A stretch of DNA of 64,000 nt from Pseudomonadota bacterium. GTDB taxonomy: Bacteria; Desulfobacterota; Binatia; Binatales; Binataceae. A program made the translations under genes and the position numbers. The stretch is from assembly GCA_021324755.1 (NCBI GenBank), contig JAJPIL010000022.1, positions 1 to 64,000 of the forward strand, written 5' to 3'. The notes under the pieces were generated by a model. That model was not told the origin of the DNA, did not search any database, and worked only from the letters and a program-made list of their open reading frames with translations. Below are positions 1 through 9,409 of this stretch, one piece after another. Each line of letters begins with the position of its first letter. Within the stretch, counting starts at the first letter, position 1.

Positions 1-258
1 TGGGTGAGTATACTGAATAACGACGCTTTGAGGTCGATCTTTTCGATCCCTTCGCACGTCGTTCCAGTTGCCTATTTATGTGTCGGTTACGCGCAGGAGT
101 TTGCCCCGCGTCCTACGTTGGAGATAGCAGGTTGGGCGCCTCGGCTCCCTTTGGAAGAAGTTGTCTTCTGCGAGCAATGGGGAGAGATTGGCGAGAAGGG
201 TCCAGAATTGGCTCGGCTTGCCCAAGACGCCGCCAACTGGAGCGGAATCCTTGCGTGA
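1..258 (+). CDS. bluB: 5,6-dimethylbenzimidazole synthase BluB, C-terminal part
   Basis: The reading frame is open from the first base of the window, so the gene is cut at its 5' end and only about 85 C-terminal residues are seen. BluB is a nitroreductase-fold flavoenzyme that breaks down FMN with O2 to make DMB, the lower ligand of cobalamin. The visible part matches the family's end: a GWVSI-like stretch, then PVAYLCVGY, RPTLE, GW.PRLPLEEVVF and a final E.WGE. It leads a plus-strand series of cobalamin genes (cbiB, cobT, cobS), which supports the call over another nitroreductase. Oxygen dependence of BluB is family knowledge. Confidence 0.88.
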   Translation, partial: WVSILNNDALRSIFSIPSHVVPVAYLCVGYAQEFAPRPTLEIAGWAPRLPLEEVVFCEQWGEIGEKGPELARLAQDAANWSGILA

Positions 259-519
259 AAAAGTCAGTTAGCGGTGAGCGATGGCGCTAAAAGGCTTTGC
301 GCCAAATAACTGGTAAGCGTGGGCTTAAGCCCAACGGGCTCGATTTCGCGGTGTTTTGCTCGCTCGCCGGAATCTTTTTTGCTCCTGACAAGCTGTCCCA
401 GACGTTCGATGTAGTTTTCGCACTGCGATGCGAAAAAGGCATCGGCGTGTTTGATCGCCGCGAATCCTTGAGCAGATGCGCGCCTGAGGTTTGAATGCGG
501 AAAACGAGCGGGTTGCGAC
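259..519. other. Intergenic region between bluB and cbiB
   Basis: No convincing gene is seen. The small frames here lack family signatures. The stretch contains a perfect 14-base palindrome at 320-333 (core GGGCTTAAGCCC). I looked for a cobalamin riboswitch (B12-box-like conserved core) and did not see one. Confidence 0.4.
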
Positions 520-1494
520 GTGACGGAGCCTTGGGTGTCTGTTTTCTATCAGCCGGTTTCGCTTACAGCATTGGCGTTGCTTGCCGACTGGCTTTTGGGC
601 GATCCATCTTGGATTCCCCATCCGGTCAGGGCGATTGGGTGGGCGATCGAGCAAGGCGAGAGCTGGCTTTACTCTGGGAGTCCGAGGCAGGATCTCGTTA
701 ACGGGGCGGTATTGGCTGTTTCTGTCATTGCACTTAGCGCCGCTGCCGCTTACGCTCTGCTTTTGAGCGCTGCTCTTTTTGGGGAATTTGTTCGAGAAGG
801 CGTTGCCGTGGCGCTCGGATGGACTACGCTTGCTTTGCGCGGGCTTGACGAAGCCGCAAGACGCGTCGAAACCGCCCTGCGCTGCAACGATTATGCAGCT
901 GCTCGGGCCGCTCTGCCCTCGCTGGTGGGTCGCGACCCTGAAACTTTGAATCTGGATGGAATTGTGCGAGCCACGGTCGAGTCGGTTGCGGAAAATGCCT
1001 GCGATGGCGTCATTGCGCCTCTAATTTTTCTTACGTTGGGCGGTCCGGTGATGGCGATCGCCTACAAGGCGATCAACACGTTGGACTCGATGATCGGGTA
1101 TCGAGACCGTCGCTATCTTTTCTTTGGTCGTTTTGCAGCAAGGCTGGATGACGTGGCCAACTACATACCAGCGCGATTTACGGCGCTTTGTATCGTCGTC
1201 GTAAGCGCGCTTATGGGGCGCGGTCGACAGGCTTGGGCGGCGGTGCGGATGAGCGGTAGGTGTCATCCTAGCCCTAACGCTGGATATCCGGAGTCTGCGA
1301 TGGCGGGTGCGCTCGGTATTCAACTGGGAGGGCCGGCTAGTTACGACGGCGAGCTCGAGATGCGGCCGTTTCTCGGCGTTGCCGAACGCGAGGCGGGCGT
1401 GAGCGACATTCGTTCTGCTCGCATGATGCTTCGTGCGGCGTCTTTGACCGCATTTTTTGTGCTGGTTGTCGCCCGCTTGCTTATACTTGGCTAG
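520..1494 (+). CDS. cbiB: Adenosylcobinamide-phosphate synthase (CbiB/CobD)
   Basis: Inner-membrane enzyme that attaches aminopropanol (phosphate) to adenosylcobyric acid, giving adenosylcobinamide (phosphate). It has 324 residues, usual for the family. The N-terminus shows the typical LLADWLLGDPSWIPHPVRAIG pattern. The middle has SVAENACDGVIAPL and KAINTLDSMIGY, both hallmark CbiB segments, and NAGYPESAMAGALG lies near the C-terminus. Several hydrophobic helices are visible at about residues 60-90, 165-180, 210-225 and 305-324. The start is a GTG with only a weak ribosome binding site, but the conserved N-terminal block follows directly. cobT lies 85 bases downstream on the same strand. Confidence 0.93.
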   Translation: MTEPWVSVFYQPVSLTALALLADWLLGDPSWIPHPVRAIGWAIEQGESWLYSGSPRQDLVNGAVLAVSVIALSAAAAYALLLSAALFGEFVREGVAVALGWTTLALRGLDEAARRVETALRCNDYAAARAALPSLVGRDPETLNLDGIVRATVESVAENACDGVIAPLIFLTLGGPVMAIAYKAINTLDSMIGYRDRRYLFFGRFAARLDDVANYIPARFTALCIVVVSALMGRGRQAWAAVRMSGRCHPSPNAGYPESAMAGALGIQLGGPASYDGELEMRPFLGVAEREAGVSDIRSARMMLRAASLTAFFVLVVARLLILG

Positions 1495-1579
1495 CGCGGC
1501 TTTTATAGCCCACAGTTTTCGTCGAGAAAAAGACGGGTCGCTACGGGTCCAGATTACGTTTTGCTAGCAGAGCACGCCT

Positions 1580-2644
1580 ATGGGGCTTTTGGCAGAGACA
1601 ATTGCTTCGATTAAGCCCGCAGACGAAAAAGCCGCGCGCGCCGTGGCGGCGCGATGGGATACGCTGACCAAGCCCCGAGGAAGCCTCGGGCGTCTGGAGG
1701 AGATCGCCTCGCGTTACGCGGCAGTGCGCCGCGACCCCCAAACCAGAACGGGTAAGGGCGCGATCGCGGTTTTCGTGGCAGACCATGGTGTCAGCGAGGA
1801 AGGAGTGAGCGCCTACCCAAAGCAGGTGACGGTGGAGATGCTTCGTAATCTGGCGCGAGGTGGCGCTGCGATAAGCGTTCTTGCCAGACACCTGGGGCTC
1901 GAGCTGGTACTTGTCGACGTGGGCGTGGAAACCGATACGAGCAGCGAGGGACTGCCCGCAGTGATATATCGGCGGCTCGGAGCTGGCACTCGCAACTTTG
2001 CGCGCGAGCCCGCGATGACGGCGGAACAGGCGATAAAGTCGCTCGAAGTCGGGATCGAGGTTGCACGGATGATGGCAGCGCGCGGCGTAACGTTGCTTGG
2101 GATCGGCGAGATGGGTATCGGTAACAGCACAGCTGCCACTGCTGTGCTAGCTGCTCTTGCAGGCATAGCTCCGGGGCTTTTGGCCGGATATGGAACGGGT
2201 CTCGATGAAGAAGGAAGACGGCGCAAGGTTGCGATCGTCGAAAAAGCGCTAGCGCTCCATCGCGACCGGCTCGGTGATGCGTTGGGCGTGCTTGCCTGTG
2301 TGGGAGGATTCGAGATCGGAGCGATGGCTGGCGTGTGCCTGGGCGCTGTCTCATCAGGTGTCGTGCCTGTTGTGGATGGCTTTATCGCTACCGCAGCGGC
2401 GGCACTGGCCGAGCGCTTGTCGCCTGGGATAAGTTCGCAAATGTTTTTCGCTCACCGATCGGCCGACGGTGGACATCAGGCGGTCCTGGATTATTTGAGG
2501 GCCCGACCGATTCTTGACCTTGAGATGCGGCTTGGAGAGGGAACGGGAGCGGCACTGGCGATCGCCGTGATCGATGCTGCGCTGGCGTTGCTGAATAATA
2601 TGGCGACCTTTGCAAGCGCGGGCGTCTCGGACAAAGTGCGATGA
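1580..2644 (+). CDS. cobT: Nicotinate-nucleotide--dimethylbenzimidazole phosphoribosyltransferase (CobT)
   Basis: Soluble enzyme making alpha-ribazole phosphate from DMB and nicotinate mononucleotide, the activation step for the lower ligand. The 354 residues match the usual length. Recognisable blocks are WDTLTKPRGSLGRLE (about residues 26-40), VFVADHGVSEEGVSAYP, the GEMGIGNSTAATAVL block, and the C-terminal RLGEGTGAALA whose Glu is the catalytic base in the family. The upstream bluB supplies its DMB substrate, and cobS follows after 21 bases, so co-transcription is likely. Confidence 0.96.
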   Translation: MGLLAETIASIKPADEKAARAVAARWDTLTKPRGSLGRLEEIASRYAAVRRDPQTRTGKGAIAVFVADHGVSEEGVSAYPKQVTVEMLRNLARGGAAISVLARHLGLELVLVDVGVETDTSSEGLPAVIYRRLGAGTRNFAREPAMTAEQAIKSLEVGIEVARMMAARGVTLLGIGEMGIGNSTAATAVLAALAGIAPGLLAGYGTGLDEEGRRRKVAIVEKALALHRDRLGDALGVLACVGGFEIGAMAGVCLGAVSSGVVPVVDGFIATAAAALAERLSPGISSQMFFAHRSADGGHQAVLDYLRARPILDLEMRLGEGTGAALAIAVIDAALALLNNMATFASAGVSDKVR

Positions 2645-2665
2645 GATAGGGCGCGAAGCTGCGCT

Positions 2666-3445
2666 ATGGAAACGTCAGAGGAGCATTCGCACGCAAACGT
2701 GTGGGGCAGTTTGTGGTGCGAGGCCAGGCTTGCCGCAAGCTTTCTCACGATCGTGCCGATGGGCGTGGCGGGGCAGGCGCCTAACCGCTGTCTAACTGGT
2801 TCGTTCGCGTTTTTCCCGCTCATCGGTTTCTTGATAGGGGCGACTTTGGTCATCGAGGATTTCGTTTTGACTCCGGTCTTTAAAGCTCCGATACGATCGG
2901 TGGGCCTTGTTCTTTCGTTAGCTTTGTTGACCGGATGCGTTCATCTTGACGGTCTCGCTGACGCTGCAGACGCCTTTGGCGCGCGTGGCGACCGCCAACG
3001 CGCGCTCGATGTGATGCGCGACAGCCGAGTCGGCGTGTATGGAGCGGTTGCCTTGTTTTTTGTACTGATAGTTAAGTGCGCGGCACTAACGGCGCTCGAC
3101 GGCTGGACGCGCCGCGTGGCGCTCTACGCAGCGCCCGGGCTCTCGCGTTGGGCGATGGTGGCGACTAGCGAAGGACTGAAGTATCTGCGCGCTGAGGGTG
3201 CGGGAGGAAAGCTTTTGGCACCGTGCCCCACGAGGTTCGCTAGGGCAGGTCTAATGACGCTCGGCGCTCTTTTGCCGGTGATCTGCGGTCCTTTGCTGAT
3301 CGCGCTTGGTGCAGTGGTGCTGCTCGCGCTGGCTGCCAAAGCGTTTTATCGGCGATGGTTGGGTGGGGTTACAGGCGACCTTTTAGGTGCGGTGTGCGAG
3401 CTCAGTGAAGCTCTAGCACTTGTGATCTTTTGCGCCGCCGCTTGA
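2666..3445 (+). CDS. cobS: Adenosylcobinamide-GDP ribazoletransferase (CobS)
   Basis: Integral membrane cobalamin synthase joining adenosylcobinamide-GDP and alpha-ribazole (phosphate), the final assembly step. It has 259 residues with several hydrophobic segments. The signature HLDGLADAADAFG (about residues 93-105) is the metal-binding motif, followed by RALDVMRDSRVGVYG, another CobS hallmark. The C-terminal GGVTGDLLGAVCELSEAL is also typical. The start ATG lies 21 bases after the cobT stop. The gene converges with cobU, 56 bases away. Confidence 0.95.
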   Translation: METSEEHSHANVWGSLWCEARLAASFLTIVPMGVAGQAPNRCLTGSFAFFPLIGFLIGATLVIEDFVLTPVFKAPIRSVGLVLSLALLTGCVHLDGLADAADAFGARGDRQRALDVMRDSRVGVYGAVALFFVLIVKCAALTALDGWTRRVALYAAPGLSRWAMVATSEGLKYLRAEGAGGKLLAPCPTRFARAGLMTLGALLPVICGPLLIALGAVVLLALAAKAFYRRWLGGVTGDLLGAVCELSEALALVIFCAAA

Positions 3446-3501
3446 TTTTCTCGCCTTTGCCGACCGAGTGAAGGTTGTGCTCGATAGCGTTCGCTTGCTT
3501 C

Positions 3502-4047
3502 TTATTTAACTTGCACTGGATAGCCTGCCACCATCAGAATTACGCGGTCGGAGGCTGCCGCAATACGCTGGTTTACCTCTCCCAGAAGGTCGCGGAAACG
3601 GCGGGCGAGCGGATTTTCCGGCACGATTCCCGAGCCGACCTCGCTACTGACGACAACTGTGAAGCACGGCGCCGAACGAAGCGCCTCTGCCAGTTTGGTG
3701 GCCTCCCGCACTACGGCCTCATCGCTGGCTTTGGCGAACAATAAGAGATTCGACAACCAAAGCGTCAGGCAGTCGATAACTGTAACGTCCGCGATCGCGC
3801 CGAGTCTCTCAAGTTTAGCCGATACCTCGAGCGGTTCCTCAACCGTCTCAAAACAATCGGGCCGAGAAGCTCGATGGCGCCGAATTCGCTCGGCCATTTC
3901 CTCATCGAGCGGTTGAGCGGTTGCGATAAAGAAGGCACGACCGCCTCGGTACCTACTCTGGGCAAGCTTAATCGCATGCCTGCTCTTCCCGCTCCTCGCT
4001 CCCCCCGTAATAAGAGCCACTTTGTCGTTTGATTCGCCTGACTTCAT
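3502..4047 (-). CDS. cobU: Bifunctional adenosylcobinamide kinase / adenosylcobinamide-phosphate guanylyltransferase (CobU/CobP)
   Basis: Phosphorylates adenosylcobinamide and then transfers GMP to give adenosylcobinamide-GDP, the CobS substrate. It has 181 residues. A P-loop GGARSGKSRHA sits near residues 15-25, FIATAQPLDEEMAERIRRHRASRP carries the region of the guanylylated His, and EPL, DCLTLWLSNLL and EVGSGIVPENPLARRFRDLLG are all CobU landmarks. It is the only cobalamin gene here on the minus strand, convergent with cobS, so it has its own promoter. Confidence 0.95.
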   Translation of the reverse strand: MKSGESNDKVALITGGARSGKSRHAIKLAQSRYRGGRAFFIATAQPLDEEMAERIRRHRASRPDCFETVEEPLEVSAKLERLGAIADVTVIDCLTLWLSNLLLFAKASDEAVVREATKLAEALRSAPCFTVVVSSEVGSGIVPENPLARRFRDLLGEVNQRIAAASDRVILMVAGYPVQVK

Positions 4048-4247
4048 TGCCTTTCGCTTCCAGGCATACTAGAGCGCTATCCTGTCCAAATTCATATGGA
4101 GATTCGATGGCTGCCCTTCCTCTTTCAAATCGAAGCCTCTAAGCTCACGCCCGATTGAGTTCTGACAGAAATTGGTTTTGACCACGAAGCTGCCTTTTTC
4201 AAGCGCGAAGTCGTCGCTCGATCCTTAGTTGAAGCTCCACTTATCGG

Positions 4248-7220
4248 TTAGACTTCGCGCTCTTCTTCTCGCTGGAAGTAGCGTTCAAAGCACTCTCGTA
4301 CCTCGCGCCGCCGCTCTTTAATTTCGTTCAGAAGGCGCTCGCCAGCATCGGCCGACTCGAATCCCAGTTTGCGCGCCAACGGGGTCAGTTTTGCGGGGTC
4401 TGTGGGGATAGCCCACGCCGGCTGGTCGCTTTCGATGCGCAGCAGATGTTCGACTAAGGAGAGGAACTCGTAATGGGAGATCAGGCGCTCGCAATCGTGT
4501 GGGTCAACCAGCCCTGCCTCCCGGAGCACGGCTAGCAGTCGGCTAGCGGCTCGTTCATTTTGAAGCGCCGGATAGGTTTTGCCGTAACGCAAGGCGAGCA
4601 TCTGTGTCAAAAACTCGACATCGACCAGGCCGCCAGGTCCGTGCTTTAAATTGAGTTGGCTGTCGTTTTCTGGGCTTACTTCATGCTCGATTCGCACGCG
4701 CATGTTTTCAATTTCTTTGACCTCGGCACACCTCAACGAGCGAGCGAAGGCGGCCTCTTTGCGGCAAAGTTCAATTTTTTCACGCAAGCTTAGATCGCCA
4801 GCAACGGCTCTTGCTTTGACAAGCGACTGACGCTCCCACACAGCGGCGCTTGTGCGGTAGTAATCGCGCCAGCTTTCGAGCGCGGTTACAAGCGGTCCAG
4901 CGTTGCCCGATGGCCTAAGCCTCAGATCGACTTTGTAAACGTACCCTTCGCGGGTTTTTGTCTCGAGCACGGCGATAACCTTTTGCGCGACTCGCGCTGC
5001 GGCTTCATGACTTGCGAGCGGGTTTTCTGCGAGTGGTTCGTAGATGAAGATAAGATCGAGATCGGAGTTGTAAGACATTTCGGCCGCTCCAAGTCGGCCC
5101 ATCGCCACGATCGCCATCGCTACACGCTGCGCCGTCGGAATTTTTGGGGCGCACTGCTCGCGCGCAATTTCGAGGGCGAACTCCAAGATAGTCTCAGCAA
5201 GCACGGTGAGCTCGCGCTGGACTTCGCTGAATCCGATTTGCGCGTTGAGGTCGGCCATCGCTATGCGCAAGAACTCCTGATGGCGAAAACTGCGCAGCAT
5301 GTCGAGACGGCTTTCGTAGTCCGGGCACGCGCTGAGCAGGTCGCGCAGTTCGTCGGCAAGTTCCCTCGGTAAGCGGCTTACGCGCGCTAGATCGGACCGT
5401 ACGAGTGTGTCAAGAAGCTCCGGATGACGGATAAAAAGCGCGGAGAGATAGCGACTGGAGGAAAACAGCCGCAAAAGCGCCCGGCGTGTCGGTTCATGGG
5501 TGTCGAGAAGCGAGAGAAACGAGGTTCGGGCTCCCACAGCCGCGATAAACTGGGCGAGATTAGCAAGCGCCATGTCCGGATCGGGTTCATGTCGAATTTC
5601 GTCCAATAGCCGCGGCCCAAGGCTTTCAAGTAGCGCCCGTCGCCGTGGCGTCGAAAGCGCGTACTCAGGGCCTCGAGCAAGAAGCAGCAGATGGTTTGCG
5701 CTCTCTTCGGGATTCTTAAATCCCAGCGCACCGAGCACCGGAGCTGATCGCTCAGGTTCGAGCGCAACGGCCCAGGCCTGTCGCGCGGTTGCAGAAACGG
5801 CTTTCGCGTAAGGCCGTTCGTCCGCGCCCAGAAGTTCGGCAAAGATGCTAGACACTTCGTTGCGGTGCTTCTCCAGCAGCTCGTTGAATCGCTCGACCGC
5901 CTTGGGGCTCTTGCCTAGACCGAGCCGAGCGCTCAAAACGCGCATTGCCGAAACGTCAGCTGGAAGCGTGTGGCTTTGCAAACCTGCCGCTACTTGAAGC
6001 TTGTGTTCGACGTCGCGGAGAAAAACGTACGCCTCGCTAAGTTTGCGGGCGCGTTCCCCATCGATGTAGCCCGCGCGCGCCAATCGTTCAATCGCCTCGA
6101 GCGTGCGCGGTGTTCGTATCCTTGGGTCTCGTCCTCCATAAACCAACGTCAAAGCCTGAACGATAAATTCGAGCTCGCGAATTCCGCCACGGCCAAGCTT
6201 GATATTGCGCGCGACCATCACGGGTTCGCGCATTTCGAACTCTATCTGACGCTTCATCGCCCGCAACTGGCCAAGCGTCTCAAAGTCCGAGTAACGCCGG
6301 TAGATGAAGCGTTCTAGTTCTGCCAAGAACCGGGCGCTCGGAGCTCTGGGACCAGCCACCGGCCGGGCCCGCAACAACACCGCTCGCTCCCAGGTTTGCC
6401 CGAAGCTTTCATAAAACGCCAACGCTTCCTCAAAGGAGGCCACCAAAGGTGCAAAGCGTCCGCCGGGTCTTAGTCTCAAGTCAATTCTGAAGCCGGCGTT
6501 GCGTAGAAGCTCGGTGGTGAGTTCGGCCCGTTTGGTCGCGATCAGTTTGTCCGTGTGGGGATCGTTCCCGACAGCGTCGAAAAGATAGGCCAGATCGAGA
6601 TCGGAGCTCAAATTTAGTTCGCCCGCACCGAGCTTGCCCAAGGCGAAAACGCAGAGCGAAATATCCGGCGCCGGTCGTTCCTTTGCAAAGCGGGTAGCTC
6701 CGAAAAGGGCAGCTTCGATACACCGGTCGGCCAATGCCGACATCGCGGCCATCGTTTCCGTTACGTCCAAACGATCGAGCAAATCACCGACTGCAATCTC
6801 CAGAAAAATCCGCTGCCTACTCAGAGCAAGCCGCTTTTGAAACTCCCCTAGGTCGTCAATTTGGTCGAAGTTGAAATCAATGCCGAGTAGAAGCCTTCTT
6901 AGGTCCTGAGCACGCACCCGGCGAAAAAATTCGAGCCATCGCTGGCCCATCGTGGCTAGCCCGGTTGCGACTAACTCCGAGGCACCTAGGCAAAACACTA
7001 GGTCTTGCGCGACATCCGAGTCGGCTAAAGCCTCTCTGAGTAAGGATGGTGTTTGCTCGGCAAGCTTAAGGAGGAAGGAGCAGGCCAGACGTTCGTCTGG
7101 CGCTTTTACCTCTACAAGATGCCGTCCAAAGGCCGCAAGCCTTTTATCGCCCAGCGCCGCTTCTAGGCGCGGCTGAACGGCATCCCAGTGCACGCTACCG
7201 CCGAGCAAAGTTGTAGCCAT
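4248..7220 (-). CDS. glnE: Bifunctional glutamine synthetase adenylyltransferase / adenylyl-removing enzyme (GlnE)
   Basis: Adds AMP to, and removes it from, a tyrosine of glutamine synthetase in response to nitrogen status. The protein is about 990 residues, typical of full-length GlnE. Two nucleotidyltransferase halves are visible: the N-terminal one with LGKLGAGELNLSSDLDLAYL and the C-terminal one with MGRLGAAEMSYNSDLDLIFIY, both with the DxD metal motif. Helical GlnE regions follow each. I chose the ATG at 7220; a TTG nine codons upstream keeps the frame open, and no clear ribosome binding site separates the two. No glnA or glnB is in view. Confidence 0.95.
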   Translation of the reverse strand: MATTLLGGSVHWDAVQPRLEAALGDKRLAAFGRHLVEVKAPDERLACSFLLKLAEQTPSLLREALADSDVAQDLVFCLGASELVATGLATMGQRWLEFFRRVRAQDLRRLLLGIDFNFDQIDDLGEFQKRLALSRQRIFLEIAVGDLLDRLDVTETMAAMSALADRCIEAALFGATRFAKERPAPDISLCVFALGKLGAGELNLSSDLDLAYLFDAVGNDPHTDKLIATKRAELTTELLRNAGFRIDLRLRPGGRFAPLVASFEEALAFYESFGQTWERAVLLRARPVAGPRAPSARFLAELERFIYRRYSDFETLGQLRAMKRQIEFEMREPVMVARNIKLGRGGIRELEFIVQALTLVYGGRDPRIRTPRTLEAIERLARAGYIDGERARKLSEAYVFLRDVEHKLQVAAGLQSHTLPADVSAMRVLSARLGLGKSPKAVERFNELLEKHRNEVSSIFAELLGADERPYAKAVSATARQAWAVALEPERSAPVLGALGFKNPEESANHLLLLARGPEYALSTPRRRALLESLGPRLLDEIRHEPDPDMALANLAQFIAAVGARTSFLSLLDTHEPTRRALLRLFSSSRYLSALFIRHPELLDTLVRSDLARVSRLPRELADELRDLLSACPDYESRLDMLRSFRHQEFLRIAMADLNAQIGFSEVQRELTVLAETILEFALEIAREQCAPKIPTAQRVAMAIVAMGRLGAAEMSYNSDLDLIFIYEPLAENPLASHEAAARVAQKVIAVLETKTREGYVYKVDLRLRPSGNAGPLVTALESWRDYYRTSAAVWERQSLVKARAVAGDLSLREKIELCRKEAAFARSLRCAEVKEIENMRVRIEHEVSPENDSQLNLKHGPGGLVDVEFLTQMLALRYGKTYPALQNERAASRLLAVLREAGLVDPHDCERLISHYEFLSLVEHLLRIESDQPAWAIPTDPAKLTPLARKLGFESADAGERLLNEIKERRREVRECFERYFQREEEREV

Positions 7221-7599
7221 GCCACTAGCATAGCAGACACGCAACAAGGCGCAGTTGGTCTCGCCGCACCAGTTGCCTAACTGAGCGGTCGAGCCGCTCT
7301 CAGGAGGGCGTTACGGTGCAAGAAGATTAGGTTCGTTTCGGCGGTGCGAAGAGATTATCCGAGCGAAACAACTTCCGATAATTCGGATGTGCACGAAAAG
7401 CAAGACCTAGGTAAACAAATAACTTTTTTCCAGCCACGAACGAAGAGCAGTGCTGATAACGGGATGGACCATCTGCGGCCAGGCTCAGTTACGCGGGGTG
7501 CTCTAACGTTAGGCGAACCCTGGCATCACGCGGGAGGAGCTTTTCTTTTTCTTTAAGGCTTGGTTTCGAAAATAAAAGCCTTTGTGGAAAAGCTTGGAC
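7221..7599. other. Intergenic region between glnE and the lytic transglycosylase gene
   Basis: Both flanking genes are on the minus strand, so this should hold the glnE promoter and the end of the upstream transcript. A 7-base inverted repeat (AAGGCTT at 7555-7561 and AAGCCTT at 7576-7582) could form a hairpin just past the transglycosylase stop. It has no clear U-tract on the minus strand, so I do not call it a terminator. No gene is supported. Confidence 0.35.
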
Positions 7600-8799
7600 T
7601 TAAGCCCGCCGCACTGGCGCGTGATGGTGCCTGTGGTGGGAAGAGCCACTACGGCCGTGACGATGGCCAGCGTGGTGACTCCTTGGATGCCATACGGCAT
7701 GGTGCAAATAGCTATGCCGCGCGCTCGAGGACACCGTGTAAGGACCGCGCCATACGCTGGGCGTAGGGGGTGGGTCGGCCATAGCAATCTCCGTCTCAAT
7801 GCCCGGGAAGTACTTATCCCTGTTCCGGCTGACCTCGAGGGCAGCTAAAAACTCGGCGTAATAATTGCGGGAAGCGAAGCCGAAGTGGGGTCCTCGGTAG
7901 TATTTGAATATCTTTTCAAAGTCGCTTCCTTCAGCAGCGACGGCGTCGTCCATGCCAGCCGTTCCATAAATGTACGCCGTAATGGCGAGCGGCCAACTGC
8001 CGAAGTGCTCATAGTTGCGGCGAAGGATTCGAGCTGCAGCCTCCGTCGAACGCTCAATATCGAAGCGCTCATCATACGAGCGATTTACCACAAGGTCGTA
8101 TTCCCGTGCTGCTGCTGCAGTGAGTTGCCAAAGACCCACAGCGCCAGCGTGCGACCGCGCTCCGGCGTAGAAGCACGATTCAACCCCAGGCAATACGGCT
8201 AATTCCAGAGGAACGCCCGCTATAAGTAGTTCGCGCTCGATTATCGCCTTATAGAAGTCTGCCCTGACCAAACCCGCTCGGAAACGCTCTCGCATCCCTT
8301 GTTGAACTCTGAGGTTGTCTGCAGCCTGAGCGTAATCTGGAAACGGGTCATGTTCGAACAGAGAAGCTACATGGCGCTCGTCGTAACCCAACGGTGGCCA
8401 TCCTTGGCGCAGATGGTCAAAAATATCGCGGTACTTGGCCTTCAAATAAGCGTTGACCCACTCGATTTCACTCGGCGTTGGATCGCCGTAGCCGTCCAAA
8501 TGAAAAACTTCGTAGATTCTCGAAATCTTATCCCGGTCATGAACGATAAAGTCGCGCGTCGAATACCGGGTGAAAACGTCGATCCAAAAGTTCACGTTCG
8601 GCTCGATACTTGGAAAGCGCGGGAAATTCTCGGACGAGTAAGCGCGAATTGCGAACAAACAAATCGGGCTTAAAATTGACAAGAGCAGAAAGGTCTTGAA
8701 CGATCTCTTCAGCCAAAAGTGTGCGCGTTGGCTTCGGGCCCGCCGGTTCTTTACTTCCTCTGCACTAGCTTCGTCTAGGTTTTCTTGTCTCGAGGTCAT
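7600..8799 (-). CDS. Membrane-anchored SLT-family lytic transglycosylase with His-rich C-terminal tail
   Basis: Probable periplasmic murein lytic transglycosylase of family 1 (Slt/MltD-like fold). The chosen ATG at 8799 has a good GGAGG site nine bases upstream; a TTG at 8841 would add 14 residues. An N-terminal membrane segment (about residues 35-52) is followed by the catalytic region: LAVLPGVESCF with the probable catalytic Glu, then AGAVGLWQL, and later FGFASRNYYAEFLAAL. The usual AYNxG-type motif reads AYIYG here. The last 43 residues hold 13 histidines plus many Arg and Ser, which is not part of the family fold. The exact substrate and role are unknown. Confidence 0.85.
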   Translation of the reverse strand: MTSRQENLDEASAEEVKNRRARSQRAHFWLKRSFKTFLLLSILSPICLFAIRAYSSENFPRFPSIEPNVNFWIDVFTRYSTRDFIVHDRDKISRIYEVFHLDGYGDPTPSEIEWVNAYLKAKYRDIFDHLRQGWPPLGYDERHVASLFEHDPFPDYAQAADNLRVQQGMRERFRAGLVRADFYKAIIERELLIAGVPLELAVLPGVESCFYAGARSHAGAVGLWQLTAAAAREYDLVVNRSYDERFDIERSTEAAARILRRNYEHFGSWPLAITAYIYGTAGMDDAVAAEGSDFEKIFKYYRGPHFGFASRNYYAEFLAALEVSRNRDKYFPGIETEIAMADPPPTPSVWRGPYTVSSSARHSYLHHAVWHPRSHHAGHRHGRSGSSHHRHHHAPVRRA

Positions 8800-9409
8800 C
8801 GGCCTTATCCTCCGCGCTCGTGGCCTGATCGTCTCCCTCAACTACAACAGCAAGTATGCAGAGTTTGGCTGAAAATACAAGACTTAACAACTACCAGCAT
8901 AAGCTAATTCCCCGTCTTGGATCTAGCTTCGCGTTGCGACCCGTCCGACGCTTTCTCATCCGCTTATTGCGTTGAAAAGGCTCGAAACCAAAACTGGAAC
9001 ACTACAACTTGGGAAAGCGAGGAGCCGTAAAGCAATCTCGTTCCCCATTCTCAACGAAAGAAAGTCCGATGTTCAAAACAAAGTTTTCGCTGATAAACTG
9101 TGCTTCGTGCTTTTTTAACAGGCCAAATTCAGCGCTTTAAGGTCAGTGAGGGGCGTGACTTTTCGTCGGCAATGGCGGTAGGCAAGCAAATAGTTTCGGG
9201 CGGAATTTACATGACTAGGTTGTTATTCTTAGGAAAATCCAGCAGGTTAGCTCGAGTTGCATAAACGTAAGCGAAGGACTTCCGTGTATTTTTCGTCTTT
9301 TCGACGCCCTGGCGTAGGCTTTTCGTAGAGATCCTTGCGGCGGACGAGCTTGAAGTGATGTCACGCCGTGGCGCTGTCGGGTTATCTTAGAATAGAGACG
9401 ATTTTTAGA
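8800..9409. other. Divergent intergenic region between the lytic transglycosylase gene and aroA
   Basis: About 600 bases separate two divergent genes, and the stretch is AT-richer than its neighbours. It must carry promoters for both directions, but I could not identify a convincing -35/-10 pair. No open frame with family signatures, tRNA or known small RNA was recognised. Confidence 0.35.

Noticed and set aside
259-519. Cobalamin riboswitch between bluB and cbiB
   Set aside because: The conserved B12-box and core segments are not visible; only a short palindrome is present.
1791-2354. A 187-codon minus-strand frame inside cobT
   Set aside because: It is Arg/Pro/Ser-rich shadow sequence of a clearly conserved gene.
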